A DNA stretch of 64,000 nucleotides, from the NCBI GenBank assembly GCA_030059675.1, contig JANVYQ010000006.1:1-64000 (forward strand), in the 5' to 3' direction. The notes under the pieces are model-generated. The model searched no databases. It had not been told where the DNA came from and saw nothing but the letters and a program-made list of their open reading frames with translations. This DNA is from Candidatus Pelearchaeum maunauluense. GTDB lineage: Archaea; Thermoproteota; Nitrososphaeria_A; Caldarchaeales; Caldarchaeaceae. Below are positions 1 through 8,546 of the stretch, piece by piece (position 1 is the stretch's first letter; every line of letters starts with the position of its first letter). The position numbers and the translations under genes were made by a program.

Positions 1-170
1 TCATCTGTTACCAGCTTTATCGGAAAATCAATAACATTACCCAACTCCTCCTTTGTTGCGCTTTCTTTCTCCATATTGTTATTCACGAATAACGTAAATC
101 CGCCTATGCTGGCGGCTAGAGCAGCCACGACAACCATAACTAATATTATTATTGCGTTTTTTCTCTTCAT
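1..170 (-). CDS. Partial secreted or membrane-anchored protein, N-terminus only
   Basis: The reading frame starts at ATG 170 and is open to the left edge, giving 56 residues. It begins with three basic residues (MKRKN) followed by a hydrophobic run of about 20 residues rich in Ile, Val and Ala, then a polar stretch with Asn and Glu. This is a signal peptide or N-terminal membrane anchor, so the rest of the protein is probably outside the cell. Too little is present to name a family. It lies upstream of, and in the same direction as, the far end of Liv locus A, separated from livF by 82 bases, so it could be read through from that operon. Confidence 0.55.
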   Translation of the reverse strand, partial: MKRKNAIIILVMVVVAALAASIGGFTLFVNNNMEKESATKEELGNVIDFPIKLVTD

Positions 171-252
171 TTCCGAGTCTAACTGGCTCTAGGCCAACTG
201 TGTATTAAGTCTTATGCTAAAAACTAAAAGGAAAAGAATTACTAAAAATTGT

Positions 253-966
253 TTAATATCCTCTAATCGTGTTAAGCAGCGTCTGGTCTTGGAATATCTT
301 CATGGGGTCTCCTGCGTAGATTATCTCGCCCCTGTCTATTGCGTATAGACGCTCACCGACTTTCGCTGCGATATTCACGTTTGACTCCGCTATGAGTATT
401 GATATTCCCAGCTGTTTTATCTGGTTGACCGCCTTGATGAACCGCTCAACAACAACAGGAGCAAGTCCCTCGAAAGCCTCGTCGAGCAGTAGGAGCTTGG
501 GACGTAGAGAGAGAGCCCGCGCTATTGAGACCATCTTCTTCTCACCGCCACTGCAATAGAGGCCGCGTCTATTCCATATCCTCTTAAGCTCTGGGAAGAT
601 GTTGAATATCGTCTCCTCCATATCCTTCTCGCTCATCTTCTCATGCTTCGAGAGCCAAATGCCCAGCTTGATGTTCTCCTCCACCGTTAGGTCGGGGAAG
701 ACTCGGCTATCCTCAGGCGAGTATCCTATGCCGGTGCGCGTAGCCCTAACATGGGGAGGCAGGCCAGTAATATCCTTACCATCAAACGTTATCTTCCCAG
801 ACTTAACTGGATAAAGCCCTATTATGCTCTTAATCGTGGATGTCTTCCCAGCGCCGTTCCTCCCAACGAGGACGACGGTCTCATCCTTATCTATATTCAT
901 TGAAAGGTCTCTAAGCACCTGGACAGCCCCGATGTTTACGTCGATATTATTAACCTCAAGGAGCAC
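253..966 (-). CDS. livF: Branched-chain amino acid ABC transporter ATPase LivF (locus A)
   Basis: This 237-residue cytoplasmic ATPase powers a Liv-type importer. Walker A (GRNGAGKT) is at residues 35-42, the signature motif at 138-142 and Walker B (LLLLDE) at 158-163. Length and order match LivF. The signature reads CSGGE instead of the usual LSGGQ, and the Q-loop position near residue 85 appears to be Glu (YSPEDSRVF), so this copy is divergent, though Walker motifs are intact. It is the last gene of locus A and its start overlaps the end of livG by 11 bases, indicating translational coupling. Substrate preference cannot be read from the sequence; members of this family carry Leu/Ile/Val, other amino acids or urea. 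Confidence 0.93.
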   Translation of the reverse strand: MLLEVNNIDVNIGAVQVLRDLSMNIDKDETVVLVGRNGAGKTSTIKSIIGLYPVKSGKITFDGKDITGLPPHVRATRTGIGYSPEDSRVFPDLTVEENIKLGIWLSKHEKMSEKDMEETIFNIFPELKRIWNRRGLYCSGGEKKMVSIARALSLRPKLLLLDEAFEGLAPVVVERFIKAVNQIKQLGISILIAESNVNIAAKVGERLYAIDRGEIIYAGDPMKIFQDQTLLNTIRGY

Positions 967-1726
967 CTGCCGTCACCCCAAGTAGCTTCTCCTGAACCTC
1001 GCGACTCTGCTTAATCTCTTCAGGCTTGCCCTCGGCTAAAATCTTTCCATCATACATAACGACAACCCTATCCGAGTAGCCGAAGACTATGTCCATGTCG
1101 TGCTCTATTATCATGGTTGCTATCTTCTCGTTCCTTACTGTCGAGACTATCCTCTCCATGATTGTGTGTTTCTCTTTTGAGCTTACGCCGCTGGTGGGCT
1201 CGTCCAGCAGGAGGACACGCGGCCTGAGAGCGAATGCCACCGCCACGTCCAGTAGCTTTCTCTCACCCTGGGGGAGAGCCTTCGCGGGCACCTCGGCCTT
1301 CTCCTCAAGGCCGAACGCGGCCAATATCTCCAGCGCCTCGTTGCGCACATCATCAAAACGCTCAACAGGCTTCCAAAATATGCCAGTCTTCCCAAGCCTG
1401 CTGAGTACAGCTATCCTAACATTATCCAACGCTGTAAGCTCGGCATAGAGATTAACGAGCTGGAAGCTCCTGGCTATGCCCATCCTGATCTTCTTAGTCC
1501 TAGACGCCTTCGTTATGTCCTTCCCCTGGTAGTATATCTTGCCCGCGTCTGGGTTGAAGTATCCAGTTATGACGTTTACGAATGTTGTCTTCCCAGCGCC
1601 GTTGGGGCCTATGAGCGCCACAACCTCGCCAGGGCTTATCCTGAAACTAACGCCATCAACAGCCCTGACCTCGCCGAAGTATTTCTTCAAATCAACGGTG
1701 TAGAGGATTGGTTCTTGGCTGATCAT
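956..1726 (-). CDS. livG: Branched-chain amino acid ABC transporter ATPase LivG (locus A)
   Basis: This 256-residue ATPase is the partner of LivF in a heterodimeric nucleotide-binding unit. Walker A (GPNGAGKT) is at residues 40-47, the Q-loop Gln near residue 89, a LivG-type signature (LPQGERK) at 151-157 and Walker B (VLLLDEP) at 171-177. LivG proteins commonly lack a textbook LSGGQ, so the signature is not a defect. The gene overlaps livM by four bases (ATGA) upstream and livF by 11 bases downstream, so the three are one translational unit. Confidence 0.94.
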   Translation of the reverse strand: MISQEPILYTVDLKKYFGEVRAVDGVSFRISPGEVVALIGPNGAGKTTFVNVITGYFNPDAGKIYYQGKDITKASRTKKIRMGIARSFQLVNLYAELTALDNVRIAVLSRLGKTGIFWKPVERFDDVRNEALEILAAFGLEEKAEVPAKALPQGERKLLDVAVAFALRPRVLLLDEPTSGVSSKEKHTIMERIVSTVRNEKIATMIIEHDMDIVFGYSDRVVVMYDGKILAEGKPEEIKQSREVQEKLLGVTAGAP

Positions 1727-2805
1727 TTCTCACGCCCGCCATCTTGGTGGTGCTTAATATCTGTTATGGCAGTTGGCGTCGGCGTCGTAGCGGCTGGCAA
1801 AACACGCGAACCTGCTCGGATTCTATTCGCTATACTGTTGAGCGCGCCCATAATGCCTGATGGGAACGCGAGTATCAGGACTATCAGGACGGAGCCGAGT
1901 ATGAGGCGCCAGAATATCGCGTAGCCCATAGCATATTGCCTGACGAAGGTGAAGATTATCGAGCCTAGGATAGGTCCTTCAAAGAACCTGAACCCGCCTA
2001 GGACCGCTACGAATACTATGTCGCCTGAGAATATCCAGTCGGCCTGCTCTGGGGTTACGTGGCCGTTGAGGACTGCGAAGAGTGCTCCAGCTAGTCCAGT
2101 GAAGACGCCTGATATGATGAACGCGTACCACCTGTAGAGGCGTACTCTAATGCCCACGAACTCCGCTCTTGTCTCGTTCTCGCGGGTAGCGAGGAGAGCA
2201 CGGCCAAAAGGCGAGTTGACGATGAGCCAAATAATGAACAAGGATATGGCGAAGATTCCGAGGAGGTAGTAGTAGAATACCGTGTTTAGGTATTCGGGCC
2301 TGCTCATGAACTCGTTGAACGGTATTCCCAGCAGTGGTTTTGCTCTTACGTTTACGCCGTCGCTGCCCCCTGTGTACCAGTAGAGCTTGAGGATGAGCGC
2401 CCAGACGAGCTGTGTGAGAGCCAGCGTCATGATGGCGAAGAATATCCTAGTCAGCCTAACCGCGATGTATCCGAAGGCCATAGAAACTATCGCCGAGGCC
2501 ACTAGGGCTAGAAGTATCAGAACCTCAAACGACGTGTTGCCTATGAACTGGGGCGCGAGCGCGACGGTGTATGCGCCAACAGCAAAATACGCTGCGTGGC
2601 CGAAGGAGAGCAGGCCTGAGTAGCCCAGCAGGATGTTGAACGCAAGGCCAGCTATGGCGAAGATTATGGAGTACATCAAGAGGTTTTGAACAAACTCTGT
2701 TACTAGCCCGATTCGCGTGAAAAGTGGGATGAGTGCTAGGACTAGGAGGAATATTAGGTAGCCGATGATTTTGTTCCTTACCTGCCTGCTTGCATGGCTT
2801 GTCAT
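1723..2805 (-). CDS. livM: Branched-chain amino acid ABC transporter permease LivM (locus A)
   Basis: This 360-residue integral membrane protein has many hydrophobic segments and the LivM hallmarks: LLGYSGLLSFGHAAYF near residue 60, RLTRIFFAIMTLAL near 115, NSPFGRALLATRENETRAEFVG near 200 and SGVFTGLAGALFA near 235. The C-terminus has about 35 extra residues rich in Thr, Pro and His, probably a cytoplasmic tail. It pairs with LivH to form the channel. Its end overlaps livG by four bases, and livH ends ten bases upstream. Confidence 0.94.
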   Translation of the reverse strand: MTSHASRQVRNKIIGYLIFLLVLALIPLFTRIGLVTEFVQNLLMYSIIFAIAGLAFNILLGYSGLLSFGHAAYFAVGAYTVALAPQFIGNTSFEVLILLALVASAIVSMAFGYIAVRLTRIFFAIMTLALTQLVWALILKLYWYTGGSDGVNVRAKPLLGIPFNEFMSRPEYLNTVFYYYLLGIFAISLFIIWLIVNSPFGRALLATRENETRAEFVGIRVRLYRWYAFIISGVFTGLAGALFAVLNGHVTPEQADWIFSGDIVFVAVLGGFRFFEGPILGSIIFTFVRQYAMGYAIFWRLILGSVLIVLILAFPSGIMGALNSIANRIRAGSRVLPAATTPTPTAITDIKHHQDGGREK

Positions 2806-2815
2806 ACTATCCTAC

Positions 2816-3694
2816 TCACCTCCCGAAGAGCCCCTGTGGCTTTATCGTGAGAACTACCGCTGCTATGAGCCAGAGTATAGCGAGCTCTATCTCTGGGAAG
2901 TATGCTGTGCCTATCTGTCTTAAGGCGCCTACTATGAGAGCTCCCACGAAAGCGCCCTTCATGCTTCCCAGACCGCCTATAACCATGACAACGAACGCGA
3001 GAACTAGGGCTTCTATACCCATGCCGAGCACGGCCGTGTCCTTCGTAACTATGAAACCGCCAGCCAGCCCTGCTATCATGGCTCCTATCACGAAGCTAAC
3101 TGTGAAGAGCGACTTGACGTTCACGCCCATAGCGGCGGCCATCTCCCTATCCAGCGACGTGGCTCTCAAGATTATGCCGAACTTGGTCTTGTATAGTAAG
3201 AACCAGAGGGCAAACGCGACGATGAAGCCCAGCGCTATCACGAGGAAGTTGTAGTTGGGATAGCTTAGGTCTCCTATCTTGCTAACGCCTAGGAATGTAT
3301 AGGGCTCGCGAACCGAGAGCGGGTACGGGCCGAATATTAGGAGGAAGAGGTCCTCCAATATTAGGAGAACGCCAAACGTTATGAGTAGCTGGAACTCCTC
3401 TATGCGTTTATACATAGGTCTGAGAAGTGTAGGCTCCATTATTAGAGCGCCCAGTCCGACCACCAGAACGCCTATTATCGGCGGGACTATGTAGAGGAGC
3501 GGGCCTGGGAAGGCTTGATACCCCACCGTCAGGAGAACCCACGCCGTAACATAGGCGCCTAGAGCATAAAGGTTGCCATGCGCTAAGTTGATTATACGCA
3601 TGACACCGTAGATTATGTTCAGCCCTGCCGTCAGGAGAAATAGCACCGACGCGAAGAGCAGAGCATTCAGGGCGAAAATGATGTAGATGGACAT
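2816..3694 (-). CDS. livH: Branched-chain amino acid ABC transporter permease LivH (locus A)
   Basis: This 292-residue multi-spanning permease has the family's N-terminal signature (LNIIYGVMRIINLAHGNLYALGAY, near residues 25-48), a central RATSLDREMAAAMGV loop and the C-terminal VIGGLGSMKGAFVGALIVG segment, ending in KPQGLFGR as LivH proteins do. It is the first permease gene after the binding protein and is separated from it by about 55 A/T-rich bases. It forms the membrane channel with LivM. Confidence 0.94.
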   Translation of the reverse strand: MSIYIIFALNALLFASVLFLLTAGLNIIYGVMRIINLAHGNLYALGAYVTAWVLLTVGYQAFPGPLLYIVPPIIGVLVVGLGALIMEPTLLRPMYKRIEEFQLLITFGVLLILEDLFLLIFGPYPLSVREPYTFLGVSKIGDLSYPNYNFLVIALGFIVAFALWFLLYKTKFGIILRATSLDREMAAAMGVNVKSLFTVSFVIGAMIAGLAGGFIVTKDTAVLGMGIEALVLAFVVMVIGGLGSMKGAFVGALIVGALRQIGTAYFPEIELAILWLIAAVVLTIKPQGLFGR

Positions 3695-3705
3695 ATTAAG
3701 CTCAC

Positions 3706-3727
3706 GGATAAAAATAAAAAAGAATAT
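3706..3727 (-). terminator. Poly-T tract between binding protein and livH
   Basis: On the minus strand, just after the stop of the binding-protein gene, there is a T-rich run (TTCTTTTTTATTTTTAT) of the kind that ends transcription in archaea without a hairpin. Partial termination here would give more binding protein than permease, a common ratio for ABC importers. The tract could also help form a promoter for livH. No transcript data support either reading. Confidence 0.4.
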
Positions 3728-3749
3728 AGAGATTTCGTTTTCAGCAGAT

Positions 3750-5174
3750 TTATGGCTTGAAACCTACTGGCCAGCTCTCCAGCCACTGCTTAGACGTGTC
3801 GTACTCGGCTGGGGCAGACACCCTCTCTATCGGCAGCACCAAGACCTCGCTCATAACAGCGAAATCATACTCTGGACTCGTGCCAGTCACGCCTATGACA
3901 GCATTCTTATAGCACTGGTGGTTCTTCTTACGCACCTGTATGTAGCCAGCAGGGCCGTATGTAGACCACTGCTCCAGTATTGGGATTATCTCCTCCTCAT
4001 CAGGATAGCCACCAACTTCCTGGGCAGCTGTCTCTATGGCGCCTTTGAGCATATAAGCTCCTGTATATGCTCCCTCGCCCTCAAAGCTTGGATACTCGCC
4101 CCACATGTCCTTGAACTTCTTGACGAACTTGCCGTTAAGTGGCCAGAGCGTCCAGTCTGGGTTGGTGAACCAGTAGTTGGCGTGCACTCCGCCGACGTGG
4201 CCCGCTGGGTGGTCCTTGCCCACAGCCTGCGGGGAGCCTCCGAAGGTCAGCGTCGTAACAACCTTCATCTTGTCGAAGAGGCCGAAGCCTATGGCCTGCT
4301 TATACCAGTTGACGTAGTCGCCGCCCCATAGTGAGACGATGGCGAGGTCTGGCCGCTGCTGTATCATCGAGGTAATCTGGGCTGAGAAGTCTGTTACCTT
4401 GAACAGGCCTGGGAACTGCTGGTCTAGTATCTCAGCGTCAGGCAGCATCTTCTTCATAGCTGTGTTGTAGAAGTCGTATATCAGCCTGCCGTAGGCGTAG
4501 TCTGGGTGGATTCCAGTTATCTTCGGGTTCTCTGGAATAAGGCCCCTGTCGAAGAGTAGCTTCATCGTACCAACGGCTGCTGTTATCGCGTCGCTGGACT
4601 GGATGTTGGTTATCCTGAAGACGTAGTGCGGGTTTGGAATAGCCCGCTCAAATAGTATGTCGGTGCAGCCGTCAACGAAGAGTGTGAGGACCTTGTTCTC
4701 CTCTGCCTCAGGCCCTACTGTCGGCGTGTTGCCGCTGGAGATTAGGCCCGTGTAGTAGTCTATCTTGTCCTCAAGGACGAGCTTCCTAAACTCTCGGAGG
4801 GTCGCGTCGGATGGCCCCTCATCCCTCTCCAAGAGCTCTATCTTACGGGCCAGAATACCTCCCGCGTCATTAATCTCCTTCACGGCCATCCTAGTACCAT
4901 ACGCTGCCGGCAGGCCCAGAAGGGCACCAGGGCCTGTGAAGAAGACTTGTAAGCCGAGCTTAATCGGCCCTGATGGCGTAGGCCTGGCTGTCTGCCCGAC
5001 TGTGACGGTCTTGGTCACAGTCTGGGCGGCTCCGCCGACTGTTGTTGTTACGGTTTCTGTTTTGACGACCTCTTTTGGTGGGGCTCCGAAGTAGCCTGCC
5101 AGCCCACCGACTATTAGGCCGCCGACCCCTGCGCCGACTGCTTTAAGGAAGCCGCGCCTATCTGTTCCGCTCAT
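3750..5174 (-). CDS. livK: Branched-chain amino acid ABC transporter substrate-binding protein (locus A)
   Basis: This protein of about 474 residues belongs to the periplasmic-binding-protein type 1 (Peripla_BP_6) family and captures substrate outside the cell. The start chosen is ATG 5174, preceded by GGTGAG and placing RRGFLK at residues 6-11. That twin-arginine motif followed by a small-residue hydrophobic run suggests Tat export. A longer frame from 5279 would bury the motif and cover the TATA box, so it is rejected. After the signal come a Thr/Val-rich linker and the domain, with GLQVFFTGPGALLGLP and EINDAGGILARKIELLERDEG. It is first in locus A and closely related to the broken gene at 41186. 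Confidence 0.93.
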   Translation of the reverse strand: MSGTDRRGFLKAVGAGVGGLIVGGLAGYFGAPPKEVVKTETVTTTVGGAAQTVTKTVTVGQTARPTPSGPIKLGLQVFFTGPGALLGLPAAYGTRMAVKEINDAGGILARKIELLERDEGPSDATLREFRKLVLEDKIDYYTGLISSGNTPTVGPEAEENKVLTLFVDGCTDILFERAIPNPHYVFRITNIQSSDAITAAVGTMKLLFDRGLIPENPKITGIHPDYAYGRLIYDFYNTAMKKMLPDAEILDQQFPGLFKVTDFSAQITSMIQQRPDLAIVSLWGGDYVNWYKQAIGFGLFDKMKVVTTLTFGGSPQAVGKDHPAGHVGGVHANYWFTNPDWTLWPLNGKFVKKFKDMWGEYPSFEGEGAYTGAYMLKGAIETAAQEVGGYPDEEEIIPILEQWSTYGPAGYIQVRKKNHQCYKNAVIGVTGTSPEYDFAVMSEVLVLPIERVSAPAEYDTSKQWLESWPVGFKP

Positions 5175-5204
5175 TTTCTCACCGGCTACGACTCTTTCGA
5201 CATA

Positions 5205-5225
5205 CAAAAATATATAAAATTTTTT
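5205..5225 (-). promoter_or_regulatory. TATA box of Liv locus A
   Basis: On the minus strand an A/T-only run (ATTTTATATATTTTT) lies 37-46 bases before ATG 5174. This spacing puts the transcript start a few bases before the GGTGAG ribosome site of the binding-protein gene. It is the strongest promoter-like sequence of locus A. Confidence 0.6.
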
Positions 5226-5329
5226 CCACATTAGCGCCCCAACTGTTAAAAAGGAGTAAGAGCGATTATGTAGGCTCAAAAATAATTATGCGCATAGGCG
5301 TGTTGTTGGCTAAAGCTCCCTAAATCACG

Positions 5330-6430
5330 TTAGTCGGTTTCTATTATTGCGCGCCCCACTATCTCGCCGCGGTTTAGCGCGTCATATGCTTCGTTAACCT
5401 GCTCCAACTTGTAGCGTCTCGTTACTGATTTGGCCAGGTCAACCGCGCCTTTGGAGGTGAGTTTCAGTATTGTTGGCATGTCTGCCCGTGTTCTCGCGCC
5501 GTATGAGCCTATGAGCCTTATCCCGCGTCTCACTAGTCTGGTTATCTCTATGCTTGCAGAGACACCTATGGGCGCAATCCCCACGACAACGGCTCTTCCA
5601 CCGTCGCCAACTATATTCACAGCCTGCGCCACCGTCTCTGGTCTTCCCAGAGCCTCAAACGCCACATCAACACCACGATTATCAGTTATGCGCATAACCT
5701 CATCAACGGGGTTTGTCTTCCTTGAGTTTATTACGTGAGTTGCCCCAAGCTCTCTAGCGTTAGCCAGCTTGTCATCTCTAACGTCTATAGCAATTATTTC
5801 TGATGCCCCAAATGTCTTTGCCCACTGTATTATGTTAAGCCCTACACCGCCCACCGCTACTACGGCGACAGACTCCCCAGCCCTTAGGTCTGCCTGGTTC
5901 TTCACAGCTCCATACGCGGTGAATACTGCGCAGCCTAGCGTTGCCGCCTCATGCAGGGGCATGTTATCTGGAAGCTTAAACACCGCCGTAGCTGGGACTA
6001 CCGACAGCTCAGCCAAGCCGCCCATACTGTACATCCATACCCTACTACCATCCTTTCTGAAGAGGCGGGTATCGCCGTCGTATAGCTTTCCCTGAAGCCT
6101 GTTGAGGGCGAAGAACTTCTCGCAGAGGTCGTCGCGGCCGCGCATACAGTAGTAGCACGAGCCGCAGGGCATTATGAAGGGGCACACAACCCTATCTCCT
6201 ACCTGGATTCCCTCAACTCCTGCACCTACCTCCTCAACCACACCGGATATCTCATGCCCAAGAACGCATGGTGTGGGGAACTTAACCTCACCCTTCATAA
6301 CATGCAGGTCTGTATGGCAAACACCACAGGAGGCAACCCTAACCAGAACCTCACCAGCCTTAGGCCGCGGCCTCTCCAGCTCCTCAATACTCATAGGCTT
6401 GTTCACCTCGTTGAGAACTGCGGCACGCAT
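5330..6430 (-). CDS. Zinc-dependent alcohol dehydrogenase
   Basis: This 366-residue medium-chain dehydrogenase/reductase would interconvert alcohols and aldehydes or ketones with NAD(P). Catalytic zinc ligands are visible in CGVCHTD near residue 35 and GHEISG near 59. The structural zinc cluster is the four-Cys pattern CGSCYYCMRGRDDLC near residue 90. The nucleotide-binding fold carries VAVGGVGLN near 193. Length and motif order fit the family throughout. It sits alone between Liv loci A and B and is divergent from locus B. A TATA-like CTTATATG lies 22-30 bases before the ATG, which suggests a leaderless mRNA. A role in amino acid fermentation (alcohols from transaminated amino acids) is an inference from neighbours. 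Confidence 0.92.
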   Translation of the reverse strand: MRAAVLNEVNKPMSIEELERPRPKAGEVLVRVASCGVCHTDLHVMKGEVKFPTPCVLGHEISGVVEEVGAGVEGIQVGDRVVCPFIMPCGSCYYCMRGRDDLCEKFFALNRLQGKLYDGDTRLFRKDGSRVWMYSMGGLAELSVVPATAVFKLPDNMPLHEAATLGCAVFTAYGAVKNQADLRAGESVAVVAVGGVGLNIIQWAKTFGASEIIAIDVRDDKLANARELGATHVINSRKTNPVDEVMRITDNRGVDVAFEALGRPETVAQAVNIVGDGGRAVVVGIAPIGVSASIEITRLVRRGIRLIGSYGARTRADMPTILKLTSKGAVDLAKSVTRRYKLEQVNEAYDALNRGEIVGRAIIETD

Positions 6431-6451
6431 GTATGGCGTTTGTGATGTATT

Positions 6452-6461
6452 GCATATAAGG
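6452..6461 (-). promoter_or_regulatory. TATA box of the alcohol dehydrogenase gene
   Basis: CTTATATGC on the minus strand lies 22-30 bases before ATG 6430. The spacing fits transcription starting at or next to the start codon, so no ribosome site is expected or seen. Confidence 0.5.
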
Positions 6462-6519
6462 CTTCAAGAGGTGTGGAGCGATTCTCTAATAAACGCCCAA
6501 AACATAAAGGCATGCAAGA

Positions 6520-7605
6520 ATGGGCATGACTTTACCTAGCAGTCATACAGTAAGCTCCGCAGCGAGAAAATACATAGTAATATTCTTCATCACTGTCTTC
6601 GTGCTAATACCGTTATTCGCCCATGATTATGTGCTTGTATTGGTGAGCTATGGGCTAATCTACTCAATCGTAGCCCTCTCGGTGAACCTGCTCCTCGGCT
6701 ATGGAGGGCTTGTCTCTTTTGGTCATGCAGCGTTCTTCACGGTTGGGGCCTACTCAGTCGCTCTATTGTCTATAAACGCTGGTATATACTCCATAGACCT
6801 CCTCATCGTAAGCGGGCTATTAATCTCGCTGCTCACAGCGCTGGTAATAGGGATACTCTGCGTAAGGCACACGCGGATATACTTCATGATACTCACATTC
6901 GCCCTCTCCGAGGTTATCCACGCTATAATCCATAGAACCTTTGGCGCCGCTGGGCTACCGGTACCAGTCCCCATATCAAGGCTCCACGAAAGCACGCTGC
7001 TCTGGATGACCTTCCAGGGGGCTAATAGGCTGGAATTCCTACGCGGCGTGTATTACTACTACATACTCGCATGGTTCGCGCTGGTTGTCTTCATATACTG
7101 GGTTCTGGTGAACTCACCCTTTGGCAAGACGCTGCAGGCGGTTAGGGATAATGAGGAGCGGGCTGCCAGCGTTGGGGTCTCTGTGAGGAGGATACGTCTC
7201 CTTGCGTTCATGGTCTCTGGGGCGTTCACAGGCCTTGCAGGCGCTCTATGGGCGCCGCTGACTGGGGTCGTTGACCCGCATATGATACACTGGGATATTT
7301 CTGGCGAGTATGTCTTCTATGCCTTGTTGGGTGGTGTCAATACGTTTGTTGGCCCTATCGTTGGAGCGTTTATCTTAACTTCTTTGAAGGACGCTGTGCT
7401 GTCTATTACAACTTATTGGCGCTTCTTGATGGGTGCTATACTCGTTTTACTTGTCTTGGTTATTCCACGGGGAGTTGTAGGCGGGTTGCTAGCGCTGGCT
7501 AGCAGGCCAGCAGGCGGCGGAGCGTTGCAGCAGGCCAAGCTACTCGGCGGTCTAGCGTATTTAAAGAAAATCCTAATCGGGAGTGATTTGAGAGATGGCG
7601 TATGA
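6520..7605 (+). CDS. livM: Branched-chain amino acid ABC transporter permease LivM (locus B)
   Basis: This 361-residue LivM-type permease has LLLGYGGLVSFGHAAFF near residue 60, RHTRIYFMILTFALSEV near 115, NSPFGKTLQAVRDNEERAASVGV near 205 and SGAFTGLAGALWAPL near 240. It starts at ATG 6520 and overlaps livH by 11 bases. Locus B is ordered LivM, LivH, binding protein, unlike A and D where the binding protein comes first. No ATPase gene belongs to this locus, so it must borrow LivG/LivF from locus A, D or elsewhere, or its own set has been lost. Confidence 0.92.
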   Translation: MGMTLPSSHTVSSAARKYIVIFFITVFVLIPLFAHDYVLVLVSYGLIYSIVALSVNLLLGYGGLVSFGHAAFFTVGAYSVALLSINAGIYSIDLLIVSGLLISLLTALVIGILCVRHTRIYFMILTFALSEVIHAIIHRTFGAAGLPVPVPISRLHESTLLWMTFQGANRLEFLRGVYYYYILAWFALVVFIYWVLVNSPFGKTLQAVRDNEERAASVGVSVRRIRLLAFMVSGAFTGLAGALWAPLTGVVDPHMIHWDISGEYVFYALLGGVNTFVGPIVGAFILTSLKDAVLSITTYWRFLMGAILVLLVLVIPRGVVGGLLALASRPAGGGALQQAKLLGGLAYLKKILIGSDLRDGV

Positions 7606-8473
7606 GATTGCTCTAATATACGTTATTAGTATAATATTTTACGCGTCGGTGTTGTTCCTAATCTCGTCTGGGCTTAACCTAATCTATGGAGTTATGCGCA
7701 TCCTAAACCTGGCTCATGGTGGCTTATACGCTTTCGGAGCCTACGTTGGTGCTTGGTTTATTGCTATAGTTGTTGGGAGCCAGAATCCGTTTTTGCTCTT
7801 CTTAGCGCCGCTGACTGGTGCTGCGATAGCTGCATTACTTGGGCTGTTCATAGAGCCCTCGCTCCTAAAGCCGATATATGGAAGGAGGGAGGAGTATCAG
7901 CTTCTCCTCACTTTCGGAGTTCTCTTAATGCTTGAGGATGGTCTCAGGGCTATCTGGGGCTCAGCGCCCCTAACGGCTAGAGCGCCTTTCGTGCTTATGG
8001 GCAATGTAAATTTGCTAGGCTATTCGTATCCGCTCTATAACTTGGTTGTGGTTGCTGTAAGCCTCCTAACGGCGTTGGCTCTATGGTTCTACATAAACAA
8101 GACGCGGAACGGCGTTATAATACGCGCAACATCCACGGATAGGGAGATGGCGGCCGCGTTGGGTGTTGATGTTAAGCGCGTGTATCTACAGACGTTTGTC
8201 ATAGCCAGCTTCATGGCAGGCCTGGCTGGAGCGCTCATAGTCCCAACCACCACAGCTGTTCTGGGGATGAGCGTAGAGGCACTAGTCCTGGCTTTCGTAG
8301 TAATAGTCATAGGAGGCCTGGGAAGCCTGAAAGGCGCCTTCTTCGGCTCGCTCCTAGTGGGTGCGGCGAGGATTGTAGGCATAAACTACTTCCCGCAAGT
8401 AGAGCTGGTCCTACTCTATGCAGTCGCCTCAATAATCCTGATAACCAGGTCCAAGGGATTGTTCGGTAGATAG
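7595..8473 (+). CDS. livH: Branched-chain amino acid ABC transporter permease LivH (locus B)
   Basis: This 292-residue permease, the same length as LivH of locus A, has LNLIYGVMRILNLAHGGLYAFGAY near residue 25, RATSTDREMAAALGV near 170 and VIGGLGSLKGAFFGSLLVG near 235, ending in RSKGLFGR. It starts inside the end of livM (11-base overlap), so the two permeases are coupled. Similarity in length and motifs to the locus A copy suggests the loci arose by duplication. Confidence 0.93.
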   Translation: MAYEIALIYVISIIFYASVLFLISSGLNLIYGVMRILNLAHGGLYAFGAYVGAWFIAIVVGSQNPFLLFLAPLTGAAIAALLGLFIEPSLLKPIYGRREEYQLLLTFGVLLMLEDGLRAIWGSAPLTARAPFVLMGNVNLLGYSYPLYNLVVVAVSLLTALALWFYINKTRNGVIIRATSTDREMAAALGVDVKRVYLQTFVIASFMAGLAGALIVPTTTAVLGMSVEALVLAFVVIVIGGLGSLKGAFFGSLLVGAARIVGINYFPQVELVLLYAVASIILITRSKGLFGR

Positions 8474-8499
8474 ATGTATGGGATTATAGGGATTCGTCA

Positions 8500-8514
8500 A
8501 AATTTTTAATTGCG
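8500..8514 (+). promoter_or_regulatory. TATA-like element before the locus B binding protein
   Basis: An A/T-rich AATTTTTAATT run lies about 35-45 bases before the chosen TTG start at 8547. It would give the binding-protein gene its own transcript in addition to read-through from livH. Confidence 0.35.
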
Positions 8515-8546
8515 CTGGTAATAGGGGTTTGGGTGAGGAACGCTCC

